This document shows positions 18,716 through 26,596 of a stretch of 64,000 bases of DNA, one piece after another. Source of the DNA: Maribacter huludaoensis (GTDB lineage: Bacteria; Bacteroidota; Bacteroidia; Flavobacteriales; Flavobacteriaceae); contig NZ_JARKMS010000001.1 of the NCBI RefSeq assembly GCF_029350945.1, positions 710,313-774,312 of the forward strand, written 5' to 3'. Numbering within the stretch: the stretch's first letter is position 1; every line of letters begins with the position of its first letter. A program made the translations under genes and the position numbers. Below the pieces are notes generated by a model. The model saw only the letters and a list, made by a program, of their open reading frames with translations. It ran no database searches and had not been told where the DNA came from.

Positions 18716-20053
18716 ATGGGTAAAATTTTGTTGAAAAACGGAATAATGGTCAACGAGGGGGTGACACAGGAAAGTGACATCCTAATTATAGATGATGTTA
18801 TCGCTAAAATAGGAAAAGACATATCTGATCCAGATGCAGAGGTGATCGATATTGCTGGTAAACATGTTTTACCCGGTGTTATAGATGATCAAGTTCATTT
18901 TAGGGAGCCGGGCCTTACCCACAAAGGAACAATTGCAACAGAAAGTAGAGCGGCACTTGCAGGTGGTATTACTACATTTATGGAGCAACCTAATACAACG
19001 CCACAAACGACTACTATAGAAAAATTGGAAGAGAAGTTCGCTACTGCGGCAAATGCTGCTTTTGCCAATTATTCTTTTCTTTTTGGCGGTACCAATGACA
19101 ACCTGGAAGAATTAAAAAGATTGGATAAAAATGCCTGTTCAGGTATTAAGTTGTTCTTGGGTTCTTCTACAGGCAATATGTTGGTAGATGATGAAAAGGT
19201 AATAGAGAATATTTTCAGCAATACAGAAATGGTCATCTCCGCACATTGTGAAGATGAAACGACCATTAGGGAAAACTTGGCAAAATATAAGGCAGAGTAT
19301 GGTGATGATATTCCTGTAGAAATGCATCCTATTATTAGAAGTGAAGAGGCTTGTTACCTTTCTTCGTCCAGGGCAATTGCGTTGGCCAAGAAAACTGGTG
19401 CAAGATTGCATGTTTTTCATCTTTCTACCGGAAAGGAAACAGATCTGTTTCGTAATGATATTCCGTTGGAACAAAAGAAAATTACGGCAGAGGTCTGTAT
19501 ACACCACCTTTGGTTTTCAGATGCGGATTATGCAAACAAAGGCACTTTAATAAAGTGGAACCCTGCGGTAAAGACCGCTAAGGATAGGGATATGCTTTGG
19601 GATGCGCTATTAGATGATAGAATAGATGTCATTGCAACAGATCACGCCCCACACTTATTGGAGGAGAAGAGTAATGTGTATACAAAAGCGCCCTCCGGCG
19701 GTCCGTTGGTACAGCACGCATTAAATGCAATGTTGGAAAAAGTAAAAGAAGGAAAGATTACTTTAGAAAATATGGTACAGAAAATGTGCCATAATCCGGC
19801 AATATTGTTTCAAATAGAAAAACGCGGGTATCTTCGTGAAGGTTATTATGCAGATTTGGTTGTAGCGGATTTAAATAGCCCTTGGACGGTTACTAAGGAA
19901 AATATCGCCTACAAATGCAAATGGTCACCTTTTGAGGATACTACGTTCTCATCTAAAGTTGTACATACTTTTGTAAATGGCCATTTAGGTTATAGCAACG
20001 GACAGTTTTCCGAAAAGCGAAATGCCAAAAGGCTAACATTCAATAGACCATGA
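18716..20053 (+). CDS. pyrC: Dihydroorotase
   Basis: 445 residues, amidohydrolase superfamily. It cyclises carbamoyl aspartate to dihydroorotate in pyrimidine synthesis. Seen: the beta-1 metal motif as DDQVHFREPG near residue 58, GIKLFLGSSTG carrying the usually carboxylated Lys, the metal ligands in SAHCED and LHVFHLST, and the catalytic Asp in IATDHAPH. The usual HxH of beta-1 reads QVH, so the first metal His is replaced by Gln. I believe this is a trait of the Bacteroidetes enzyme group, but I cannot check it here. It overlaps the DUF4296 gene by four bases (ATGA). Confidence 0.92.
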   Translation: MGKILLKNGIMVNEGVTQESDILIIDDVIAKIGKDISDPDAEVIDIAGKHVLPGVIDDQVHFREPGLTHKGTIATESRAALAGGITTFMEQPNTTPQTTTIEKLEEKFATAANAAFANYSFLFGGTNDNLEELKRLDKNACSGIKLFLGSSTGNMLVDDEKVIENIFSNTEMVISAHCEDETTIRENLAKYKAEYGDDIPVEMHPIIRSEEACYLSSSRAIALAKKTGARLHVFHLSTGKETDLFRNDIPLEQKKITAEVCIHHLWFSDADYANKGTLIKWNPAVKTAKDRDMLWDALLDDRIDVIATDHAPHLLEEKSNVYTKAPSGGPLVQHALNAMLEKVKEGKITLENMVQKMCHNPAILFQIEKRGYLREGYYADLVVADLNSPWTVTKENIAYKCKWSPFEDTTFSSKVVHTFVNGHLGYSNGQFSEKRNAKRLTFNRP

Positions 20054-20484
20054 AACACATATTGTTTTTAGTGGCGGCACTTTTCTTGTTAACTTCTTGC
20101 GCCGAAGAATTAATTGAGAAGCCGGATAATTTAATACCAGAGGATAAAATGGTATTGATTATTAAAGAGATGGCGATCGTTAATGCCGCAAAAGCGACCA
20201 ATTTGGGTAAGCTGCGAGAGAACGGGGTAGAGCCTACATCTTTTATATTTGAGAAATTTGAAATAGATAGCGCTCAATATGTTGATAGTGACAGGTATTA
20301 TGCTTCTAAACCTTTGCGATATGAGAATATGTACAAAGAGGTAGAATCTGATCTAGAAGAACAGCGCTTAAAATTAGAGGCAGAGAAAAAAATTAGGGAT
20401 AGTTTAAGTATTGCCGAGAAAACTAAACAAAATATAGAAATTAAAAAGAAAGATTCGGTCTCGTCTAAAAATGTTCAGAAGTAA
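20050..20484 (+). CDS. DUF4296 lipoprotein
   Basis: 144 residues. A lipoprotein signal peptide ends in LLTSC (Cys17). The mature N-terminus KPDNLIPEDKMVLIIKEMAI followed by FEKFEIDSAQY is the DUF4296 signature seen throughout Flavobacteriaceae. The C-terminus is a charged, Lys/Glu-rich coiled-coil-like tail. Function unknown. The ATGA overlap with pyrC shows one operon, and the 3' end overlaps the opposing epimerase-like gene by 20 bp. Confidence 0.85.
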   Translation: MKHILFLVAALFLLTSCAEELIEKPDNLIPEDKMVLIIKEMAIVNAAKATNLGKLRENGVEPTSFIFEKFEIDSAQYVDSDRYYASKPLRYENMYKEVESDLEEQRLKLEAEKKIRDSLSIAEKTKQNIEIKKKDSVSSKNVQK

Positions 20485-21472
20485 AAAGTTTAGAACTAAA
20501 TTTTATTTGTTCGTCTAAGTTCTCGAACTCCATATTCAAGGTGTTTTTTATTTTCCCATTGTTGAATTCGGTAGTGTTTTTTAGTCCGTAAATAGTATTT
20601 TTTGTAATAGTTCTAGGGCTTCCGGTGAGTAAATTTCTAATTTTGTCTACAATCTTGCCTATTTCTAGTTGCCAAAATTTAAGCACGGTTGTAGGTGGTT
20701 TTTTGCTCATTGCCAAGGCTATTTTTTCCAATATTCGTTGGTAGGTCAAATTTTCGGCGACCAGAATAAATCGTTCGTTATAAATAGTAGAGTTCATAAG
20801 TGCGATCATAATATTGGTAACATCGTTTATGGTAATAAAACCTGTTCCACCGGGTGGGTAATATTTATATCCTTTTGCGGCAGTTTTAAAGAAAGCGCCA
20901 CTACCACTGTTCCAAAATCCGGGTCCAAGAATAACCCCTGGATTTACGATCACAACTTTTAATTCTTCTTGTGCGCCACGCCAAACTTCCATTTCGGCCA
21001 GGTGCTTTGTTATGGCATACGGATTGGCATTTTGGCGCGTCCATTCAGTTTCTTCATCAGCCAATTCTCCGTTTAAAGACCTACCTATTGCGCCAATGGT
21101 ACTCACATGGCACAATTTACTTATGGCATATGAGATACAAATATTTACAATGTTGGCCGTGCCTTCACGGTTTATGCGTTCAAGCTTTTTAAAATCTGAG
21201 GGGTCAAAAGAAATATAGGCTGCACAATGATAAACTTGGGTAACACCCTCTATGGCATTTTCTAAAGAAGGGATATCTAAAATATCTCCCTGTACCCAAT
21301 CAATTTGGTCAAATAGGGTTATGGCGTTATCAGAATAATAAGAGAAGATTTTTTTTACCTGAACAAGTTTGTCCTTGGTTCTGAACAACGCTCTAACCTT
21401 TGTGTTGTTCATCGTTAATTTTAGTAGCAAATGGGACCCCACCAAGCCTGTGCCTCCTGTAACTAATACCAT
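20465..21472 (-). CDS. NAD-dependent epimerase/dehydratase (extended SDR)
   Basis: 335 residues. The Rossmann motif is VLVTGGTGLVGSHLL at the N-terminus, with VQGDILD after beta-3 and YHCAAYIS as the substrate-side strand. The catalytic residues are in HVSTIGAIG and YAITKHLAE (YxxxK). This is the dihydroflavonol-4-reductase-like group of extended SDRs, which act on nucleotide sugars, sterols or small ketones. The substrate is not evident. The gene opposes the DUF4296 gene, and 104 bp separate its start from tyrS on the other strand. Confidence 0.88.
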   Translation of the reverse strand: MVLVTGGTGLVGSHLLLKLTMNNTKVRALFRTKDKLVQVKKIFSYYSDNAITLFDQIDWVQGDILDIPSLENAIEGVTQVYHCAAYISFDPSDFKKLERINREGTANIVNICISYAISKLCHVSTIGAIGRSLNGELADEETEWTRQNANPYAITKHLAEMEVWRGAQEELKVVIVNPGVILGPGFWNSGSGAFFKTAAKGYKYYPPGGTGFITINDVTNIMIALMNSTIYNERFILVAENLTYQRILEKIALAMSKKPPTTVLKFWQLEIGKIVDKIRNLLTGSPRTITKNTIYGLKNTTEFNNGKIKNTLNMEFENLDEQIKFSSKLFTSEHF

Positions 21473-21520
21473 AATTCAAATTTAGGAAATACCGGTGGAT
21501 AAATTCATGCTTTAAACTTC

Positions 21521-21551
21521 TGTGTACTGGCAAGAATTCCATTTATATTTG
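21521..21551 (+). promoter_or_regulatory. Bacteroidetes-type promoter of tyrS
   Basis: TATATTTG at 21544-21551 is a full match to TAnnTTTG. TGTG, 19 bp upstream, matches TTTG in three of four bases. It lies 25 bp before the ATG. Confidence 0.5.
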
Positions 21552-21576
21552 CAGTTCAATTAAAATTAAGCAAGAA

Positions 21577-22869
21577 ATGACAAATTTTGTCAAAGAATTA
21601 CAGTGGCGCGGTATGTTGCACGATGCAATGCCAGGAACGGAAGAACATTTATTGGAAGGTATGCAGTCTGCTTATGTAGGTATTGATCCTACTGCAGATT
21701 CTTTACATATAGGCCATTTGGTGGGCGTAATGATGTTACGTCACTTTCAACTGGCGGGGCATAAACCGTATGCTTTGATCGGTGGTGCTACAGGTATGAT
21801 CGGTGATCCATCCGGTAAATCTGCAGAACGTAATTTGCTTGATGAGAAAACGCTTCGTCATAATCAAAATGCATTAAAAGAGCAATTATCCCGTTTTTTG
21901 GATTTTTCCGGAGATGAGGATAATGCCGCTGTTTTGGTCAATAATTATGATTGGATGAAAGACTTTTCGTTCTTGGAATTTATCAGAGACGTAGGTAAGC
22001 ATATTACCGTAAACTATATGATGTCTAAAGACTCGGTCAAAAAACGTCTTTCATCAGAAGCAAAAGAAGGCATGTCTTTTACTGAATTTACCTACCAACT
22101 AGTTCAGGGATATGATTTTCTACATTTATACAGAGAGAACAATTGTAGCCTTCAAATGGGCGGTAGTGACCAATGGGGAAATATTACCACGGGTACAGAG
22201 TTAATCAGAAGAATTGCAGGTGGAAAGGGCTATGCATTAACATGCCCGTTAATTACAAAGGCAGACGGTACCAAGTTCGGCAAGACAGAAGGCGGTAATG
22301 TATGGTTAGATGCAGAAAGAACATCGCCGTACAAGTTCTACCAATATTGGTTGAATACATCAGATGAAGATGCTGAGAAGTATATAAAGATTTTTACATT
22401 TTTAGGTCAACAAGAAATTGAAGATCTGATAAAGGAACATAAAGAAGCTCCGCATTTAAGATTGTTACAGAAGAGATTGGCGGACGAGATTACGGTAATG
22501 GTGCATTCACAAGAAGATTTGGACAATGCGGTTAAAGCCAGTAAAATATTATTCGGAAAATCTACGGCATCAGATTTAAAAGGGTTGAACGAAAAGACAT
22601 TTTTAGAAATCTTTGATGGAGTGCCACAAGCAGAACTATCTAAATCTGAATTGGTTGACGGATTGGATATGATTGGAGCTTTGGCAGCTAAAACCAGTTT
22701 TTTAGGCTCTAATGGAGAGGCTAGAAGAGAGCTCAAACAAAATTCTATTTCGGTCAACAAGGAGAAAGTAAAAGAAGATTTTTTGATTACTGCAGAAGAT
22801 TTGATCAATAACAAGTTTGTATTATTACAGCGCGGTAAGAAAAATTATTTCGTATTGGTGTTCAATTAA
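21577..22869 (+). CDS. tyrS: Tyrosyl-tRNA synthetase
   Basis: 430 residues, class I. HIGH is at residues 44-47 and the KMSKS equivalent is KFGKT at 233-237, the normal form in this enzyme group. Tyrosine-binding elements are seen in [12 protein letters not shown] and in [11 protein letters not shown]. The C-terminal S4 RNA-binding domain occupies about the last 70 residues (ends in [11 protein letters not shown]). It charges tRNA-Tyr in the cytoplasm. Length is normal. Confidence 0.97.
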   Translation: MTNFVKELQWRGMLHDAMPGTEEHLLEGMQSAYVGIDPTADSLHIGHLVGVMMLRHFQLAGHKPYALIGGATGMIGDPSGKSAERNLLDEKTLRHNQNALKEQLSRFLDFSGDEDNAAVLVNNYDWMKDFSFLEFIRDVGKHITVNYMMSKDSVKKRLSSEAKEGMSFTEFTYQLVQGYDFLHLYRENNCSLQMGGSDQWGNITTGTELIRRIAGGKGYALTCPLITKADGTKFGKTEGGNVWLDAERTSPYKFYQYWLNTSDEDAEKYIKIFTFLGQQEIEDLIKEHKEAPHLRLLQKRLADEITVMVHSQEDLDNAVKASKILFGKSTASDLKGLNEKTFLEIFDGVPQAELSKSELVDGLDMIGALAAKTSFLGSNGEARRELKQNSISVNKEKVKEDFLITAEDLINNKFVLLQRGKKNYFVLVFN

Positions 22870-22891
22870 ATCTTTCTAAACAGGCTATTTC

Positions 22892-23275
22892 ATGAAGTTT
22901 AATCTAGTAGCAATACTATTATTGTTTTTTATTTCTTGTAGTGATGATGATCGTATAATAGATGATCTGGCATTGGAAGGTGACTGGGTGCTCTCAAATG
23001 TAATATGTTTTTGCAGTTTTACTGAAGATGTAGATTTTTCTTTAACTACAATTAATTTCGATCCTAGAAGGGGTATGGTTACCGTTGACCATGAAAGTGA
23101 CTATGAATTTTTTAGGAAAAGTGGGGAACATTTTTACGGCGGTCAGGCCAATAGAATTAATTTTTCTGATGGTGCCGTGTTTTTTTTCGAGACTCAGGAG
23201 GATCAATTGACACTTACTTTTGAGGATAACCCGGATATTGCCGATGATGAGGTAACCTATATTTTTAATAGATAA
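22892..23275 (+). CDS. Small lipoprotein of unknown function
   Basis: 127 residues. The signal peptide has a lipobox near residue 16 (FFISC) followed by SDDD, typical of Bacteroidetes lipoproteins. The mature part contains LEGDWVLSNV and a series of short beta-strand-like segments, resembling lipocalin-like small lipoproteins, but similarity is too weak to name. It has internal Cys residues (ICFCSF). It starts 22 bp after tyrS and may be read through from it. Confidence 0.7.
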   Translation: MKFNLVAILLLFFISCSDDDRIIDDLALEGDWVLSNVICFCSFTEDVDFSLTTINFDPRRGMVTVDHESDYEFFRKSGEHFYGGQANRINFSDGAVFFFETQEDQLTLTFEDNPDIADDEVTYIFNR

Positions 23276-23351
23276 TATATCTCTCAATAAATTTACTAAG
23301 GGTTTTAAATATTTTTTGAAGAATGGCGTTTACTAATTTAAACCCCTAATT

Positions 23352-23885
23352 ATGTTTAAAAAGTACATTGCCGTTATTTGTTTATTTGCATTGTTTACCG
23401 CTTGTGATAAGCTTGATGAGTTAACAAAATTTGACATGGAATATAGCCAACGCGCTACCATACCTTCTTCTGCTGGTATTGATTTACCTTTCGATGTTTT
23501 TACTCCTGAAATTGAGACCAATTCAGAATCTACTTTTGAAGTTAACGATACTAGAAAAGACCTAATTGAAGAGATTAAGTTGACAGAATTGGAATTGGTC
23601 ATTATATCGCCCGATGGTGCAGATTTCAGTTTTTTAAATTCGATAGAAGTATATATTTCTGCAGATGATTTAGAGGAGATAAGAATTGCCTATTTGGAAG
23701 AAGTGCCAGATGATGCTGGTAGTGTCATTACTTTAGACACTTCAGATACCGATTTAAAGGAGTATATAAAGAAAGACGAATTTAGTTTAAGGCTAAATAC
23801 CGTTACCGATGAGTTGATGAGTACGGACCATGAATTGGAAGTAAATTCTACTTTTTTTGTAGATGCCAAGATTTTAGGACTTTAA
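23352..23885 (+). CDS. Lipoprotein of unknown function
   Basis: 177 residues with signal peptide and lipobox LFTAC (Cys18). The mature part is acidic, with segments LTELELVIISPDGADFSFL and YISADDLEEIRIAY that suggest a beta-sandwich. I do not recognise a named family. It lies 76 bp after the previous lipoprotein gene and 69 bp before the next; all three are small lipoproteins in one direction. Confidence 0.7.
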   Translation: MFKKYIAVICLFALFTACDKLDELTKFDMEYSQRATIPSSAGIDLPFDVFTPEIETNSESTFEVNDTRKDLIEEIKLTELELVIISPDGADFSFLNSIEVYISADDLEEIRIAYLEEVPDDAGSVITLDTSDTDLKEYIKKDEFSLRLNTVTDELMSTDHELEVNSTFFVDAKILGL

Positions 23886-23954
23886 TTTAATACTGCGTTA
23901 ACGCAACTATTTGTGGTTTAGGGTATCTTGTAACTAGTTAAAGGTCTAGGTGCT

Positions 23955-24404
23955 ATGAAAAGATATTCCGTTTTGTTTCTGTTTTTATTGCTTTTTATTT
24001 CATGTGCAGATGACGATGACTTTGGTCTAGAGTCAACACAATTTGTGTTCTCCGAGCAAAGATGGGAATTGGTTCAAATGTCTGGTAGTTTTACGGGTTC
24101 TGAAACTACGGGCAAAGATATGCCGTGGCAAGAATATTACATTTTCTCACCAGAAGGTATTTTTCTAAAATCTAGAACGGTCAATGATGAAGTTACCGAG
24201 GCTACAGGTACTTTTGAGGTTGTAGAATATGATAATGATCTCAATCATTACTTAGAACTTACATACCAAACCGGAAATACATTGGTGGGCAATTGCACAG
24301 GCGATAATAAAGAGCTCTTAATGTACAGAAATACCACTATGATCTCTAGCTTATGGTTGGCTTGCGATGGACCAGGGTTAGATTACCAGCTTAGAAAAAA
24401 CTAA
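23955..24404 (+). CDS. Small lipoprotein of unknown function
   Basis: 149 residues. Signal peptide with lipobox LFISC (Cys17) followed by ADDDD. The mature part has QRWELVQMSGSF and EYYIFSPEGIFLKSRT, a strand pattern reminiscent of lipocalin-like lipoproteins, and two later cysteines (NCTG, LACDG) that could form a disulfide. No family is named with confidence. The stop codon overlaps the opposing LuxE-like gene by 4 bp. Confidence 0.7.
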   Translation: MKRYSVLFLFLLLFISCADDDDFGLESTQFVFSEQRWELVQMSGSFTGSETTGKDMPWQEYYIFSPEGIFLKSRTVNDEVTEATGTFEVVEYDNDLNHYLELTYQTGNTLVGNCTGDNKELLMYRNTTMISSLWLACDGPGLDYQLRKN

Positions 24405-25378
24405 AGCACCATTAAATTACAACCTCTAATATCAGAGTTATCGAATCTACCGATAATTTCAAAAGTGTTGTCTTGGTTAATTTTTCCAAGATCTTGAGTT
24501 GCAATAAAAGAACAGGAATTAATATTGGCCAAATCTATCACATTGATTCCGCCAGATTTACCGGTGTTTAAATACGTAAGAGGGTCTTCGGTATCCCTAA
24601 CCATTATTTTCATCCAGCCAGGGCAATTGAACACTCCGTCACCTTTAGAGTAAGCTTGCGAAAGTAGCTCTGTCATTCCGTATTCAGAATGTATTTTAGT
24701 TACACCAAATCCGTTAGAAAGGATTTCATGTAGTTCTTGGCGTACAATTTCTTTTCTACGCCCTTTCATACCACCAGTTTCCATAATTATGGTGTTTTGC
24801 AAGGACATTTGGTATTGCTCGGTAAACTCCAGTAATGCAAAAGAAACACCAATGATCAAAATTTTGGTATCTGTTTTTTGAAGCTCAAGAAGAAGTTGGT
24901 GCAATTGTTCATATTCATTTAAAAAAAAGCCACTTTTTGGGTGATTTGATTTTTTTATCAAATCATCTGCCATATAGATCAAAGAAGAACCGGTACGTTC
25001 TAAATAAGAAGGTAAAAGCGCAATAACGCAATAATCTTCAATAGAACCATAAAAGTGATCAAAGGCCTTTAGATAACTTCTTTCGTACAAACTTAGGTCA
25101 CTAACAAAATGCTTACTGGTCTCGCTACCTGTGGTGCCGCTACTGGTAAAGATTATTTCTGGTGTTTTGGTTGTGCTTAGTACACTTTTAGACTTAAAGA
25201 ATTCAATAGGTAAAAAAGGGATCTGTTCTAAAGTTAGAACGGTATTTGGGTCTACATTTAAATAGGAACAGAAAGAACGGTATACAACATTGTTGTGGTA
25301 TTGAAAATGAAATACGCGTAATGCCTGGATTAAAAAATCCTCTTTAGTCTGTATATCAAAAATTGCCTTGTGTTCCAT
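24401..25378 (-). CDS. LuxE/PaaK-like acyl-activating enzyme
   Basis: 325 residues. Similar to the acyl-protein synthetase LuxE group of the adenylate-forming superfamily. Seen: FTSSGTTGSETSKHF, which is the adenylation P-loop, IIMETGGMKGRR, and HSEYGMTELLSQAY, the conserved core motif YGMTE. The C-terminal lid is short (GRFDNSDIRGCNLM). LuxE-type proteins activate fatty acids with ATP and pass them to a partner. The partner here is unknown. I chose ATG 25378; a TTG 12 bp upstream is less likely. Adjacent to T9SS mini-proteins with no obvious link. Confidence 0.8.
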   Translation of the reverse strand: MEHKAIFDIQTKEDFLIQALRVFHFQYHNNVVYRSFCSYLNVDPNTVLTLEQIPFLPIEFFKSKSVLSTTKTPEIIFTSSGTTGSETSKHFVSDLSLYERSYLKAFDHFYGSIEDYCVIALLPSYLERTGSSLIYMADDLIKKSNHPKSGFFLNEYEQLHQLLLELQKTDTKILIIGVSFALLEFTEQYQMSLQNTIIMETGGMKGRRKEIVRQELHEILSNGFGVTKIHSEYGMTELLSQAYSKGDGVFNCPGWMKIMVRDTEDPLTYLNTGKSGGINVIDLANINSCSFIATQDLGKINQDNTFEIIGRFDNSDIRGCNLMVL

Positions 25379-25452
25379 GTACCTGATCAATTATGACAAA
25401 GGTACTGAACCAAATTATTTTAATGGTTTTGAGATGAGAATATGTAAGTTAT

Positions 25453-25776
25453 CTATTTAACTACTAGCTTACGGGTAAAAGAATTACCATTTTCAGTTAC
25501 TTGAACTACATATACGCCTGGTGATAATCTAGAGATGTTCATGGCTTTTGCAGATAATTTTTCGGTCAATACCAATTCACCGAATACATCATAGATTCTT
25601 ACTTCTTTAAATGAATTCTGCTGGGTGGTTACATAAACCACATCTGCAATTGCTGGGTTTGGGTATAATTTAAAACCGGAAATTTCATCTTTACGTAGGT
25701 TGTTGACATCTATAGTGTCTTGGGCATATAAACCAACGGAGACTACCATAAATAGCATAAAGTAGATTTTTTTCAT
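25453..25776 (-). CDS. Mini-secreted protein: signal peptide plus T9SS type A sorting domain
   Basis: 107 residues starting at MKKIYFML; an upstream in-frame ATG at 25800 would place charged residues before the signal and is less likely. The signal peptide ends near LYA/QD. After a linker of only about 20 residues comes a complete T9SS type A sorting domain: GFKLYPNP, VRIYDVFGELV, LSPGVYVVQV and the terminal TRKLVVK. The domain normally follows a large cargo and directs secretion and anchoring by the Por system. Here there is practically no cargo. A paralogue with the same layout lies 267 bp upstream. Confidence 0.82.
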   Translation of the reverse strand: MKKIYFMLFMVVSVGLYAQDTIDVNNLRKDEISGFKLYPNPAIADVVYVTTQQNSFKEVRIYDVFGELVLTEKLSAKAMNISRLSPGVYVVQVTENGNSFTRKLVVK

Positions 25777-26043
25777 TTTGTATTGATTTGGGATCAACAC
25801 TATAAAGGTATGTAGAAGTGTAACTAGAACACTGAAAATGTTGTGAAAGGTAAATTTATGTAGGTCAATGAAATACGCGGAGTATTTCGTCGTAAAAACG
25901 TGTATTTGACCGATATTGAATTTTACGGATTAAGAAGGAGACTGATGCTGATCTTGTTCGGTATATCATAAAATAACCTGTGCTTAAGTAGCAATCAATT
26001 CTAAATTTAAACCTATTATTATGTAGATCTTCTTAGAGGTTTT

Positions 26044-26352
26044 TTACTTGACGATCAACTTACGGGTGCACATCTTGTTCTTTTCAAGAACACGTAATAC
26101 GTAAACACCGGCATCTAAATCAGAAAGATTTAATTCTTTTCCTAAGATGGTAGTTTTGAGCAATAATGTACCAAATACATCATAGATGAAAATTTCTTTG
26201 GGAGCATTAAGGTTTGTAGAAATAAATACTTTACCTGTTGTAACCGGATTTGGATACATATTAAAACCATCAATATCCCCATTGCTTTGAGTACTTTGCC
26301 CATAGCTGAAAGAAATAATAAAAAAGAAGAGGATTAGGTAAAGGTGCTTCAT
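26044..26352 (-). CDS. Mini-secreted protein: signal peptide plus T9SS type A sorting domain (paralogue)
   Basis: 102 residues from ATG 26352 (MKHLYLILFF); a longer frame to 26451 has no signal-like start. Signal peptide ends near SYG/QS. The rest is almost entirely a sorting domain: GFNMYPNPVTTG, IFIYDVFGTLLLKT, DLDAGVYVLRV and the terminal TRKLIVK. Same architecture as the gene at 25453. Possible roles are a secreted peptide, a chaperone-like or competitive client of the secretion system, or a minimal adhesin; none is shown. A 14-bp direct repeat lies about 85 bp upstream. Confidence 0.82.
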   Translation of the reverse strand: MKHLYLILFFFIISFSYGQSTQSNGDIDGFNMYPNPVTTGKVFISTNLNAPKEIFIYDVFGTLLLKTTILGKELNLSDLDAGVYVLRVLEKNKMCTRKLIVK

Positions 26353-26436
26353 ATATAGCTGGTTACAAATGCTATGCCACAAATATAGGAATTTAACACG
26401 CTCCTGTGTTTTTGTAGGAGGAGATATTGTGAAAAG

Positions 26437-26469
26437 ATCGATGAAATGCAAAATAATCGATGAAATGCA
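26437..26469 (-). repeat. 14-bp direct repeat upstream of a mini-T9SS gene, possible operator
   Basis: ATCGATGAAATGCA occurs at 26437-26450 and again at 26456-26469, period 19 bp. On the gene strand it reads TGCATTTCATCGAT. It lies about 85 bp upstream of the start at 26352. A related single element (TCAATGAAATACGC) lies at 25865-25878, about 89 bp upstream of the start at 25776. Confidence 0.5.
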
Positions 26470-26549
26470 CTATTTATGACTTGAGCTACCTGTTTTATTG
26501 GGCTTATAACTGGCGTGTAGTCCTAGATTGTAAGAATATTTTTAATTAA

Positions 26550-26574
26550 AAAAGCCCGCTATTTGCGGGCTTTT
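26550..26574 (-). terminator. Terminator of the duplicated-domain lipoprotein gene
   Basis: AAAAGCCCGC and GCGGGCTTTT form a perfect 10-bp stem with a 5-nt loop. On the minus strand it is followed by a T-rich run, 23 bp after the stop codon at 26597. Confidence 0.85.
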
Positions 26575-26596
26575 AAATAGAATATAATACTGTTAA

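Noticed and set aside
22273-22287. KFGKT instead of KMSKS in the tyrosyl-tRNA synthetase, first taken as a degenerate active site
   Set aside because: KFGKT is a normal variant in bacterial tyrosyl-tRNA synthetases.
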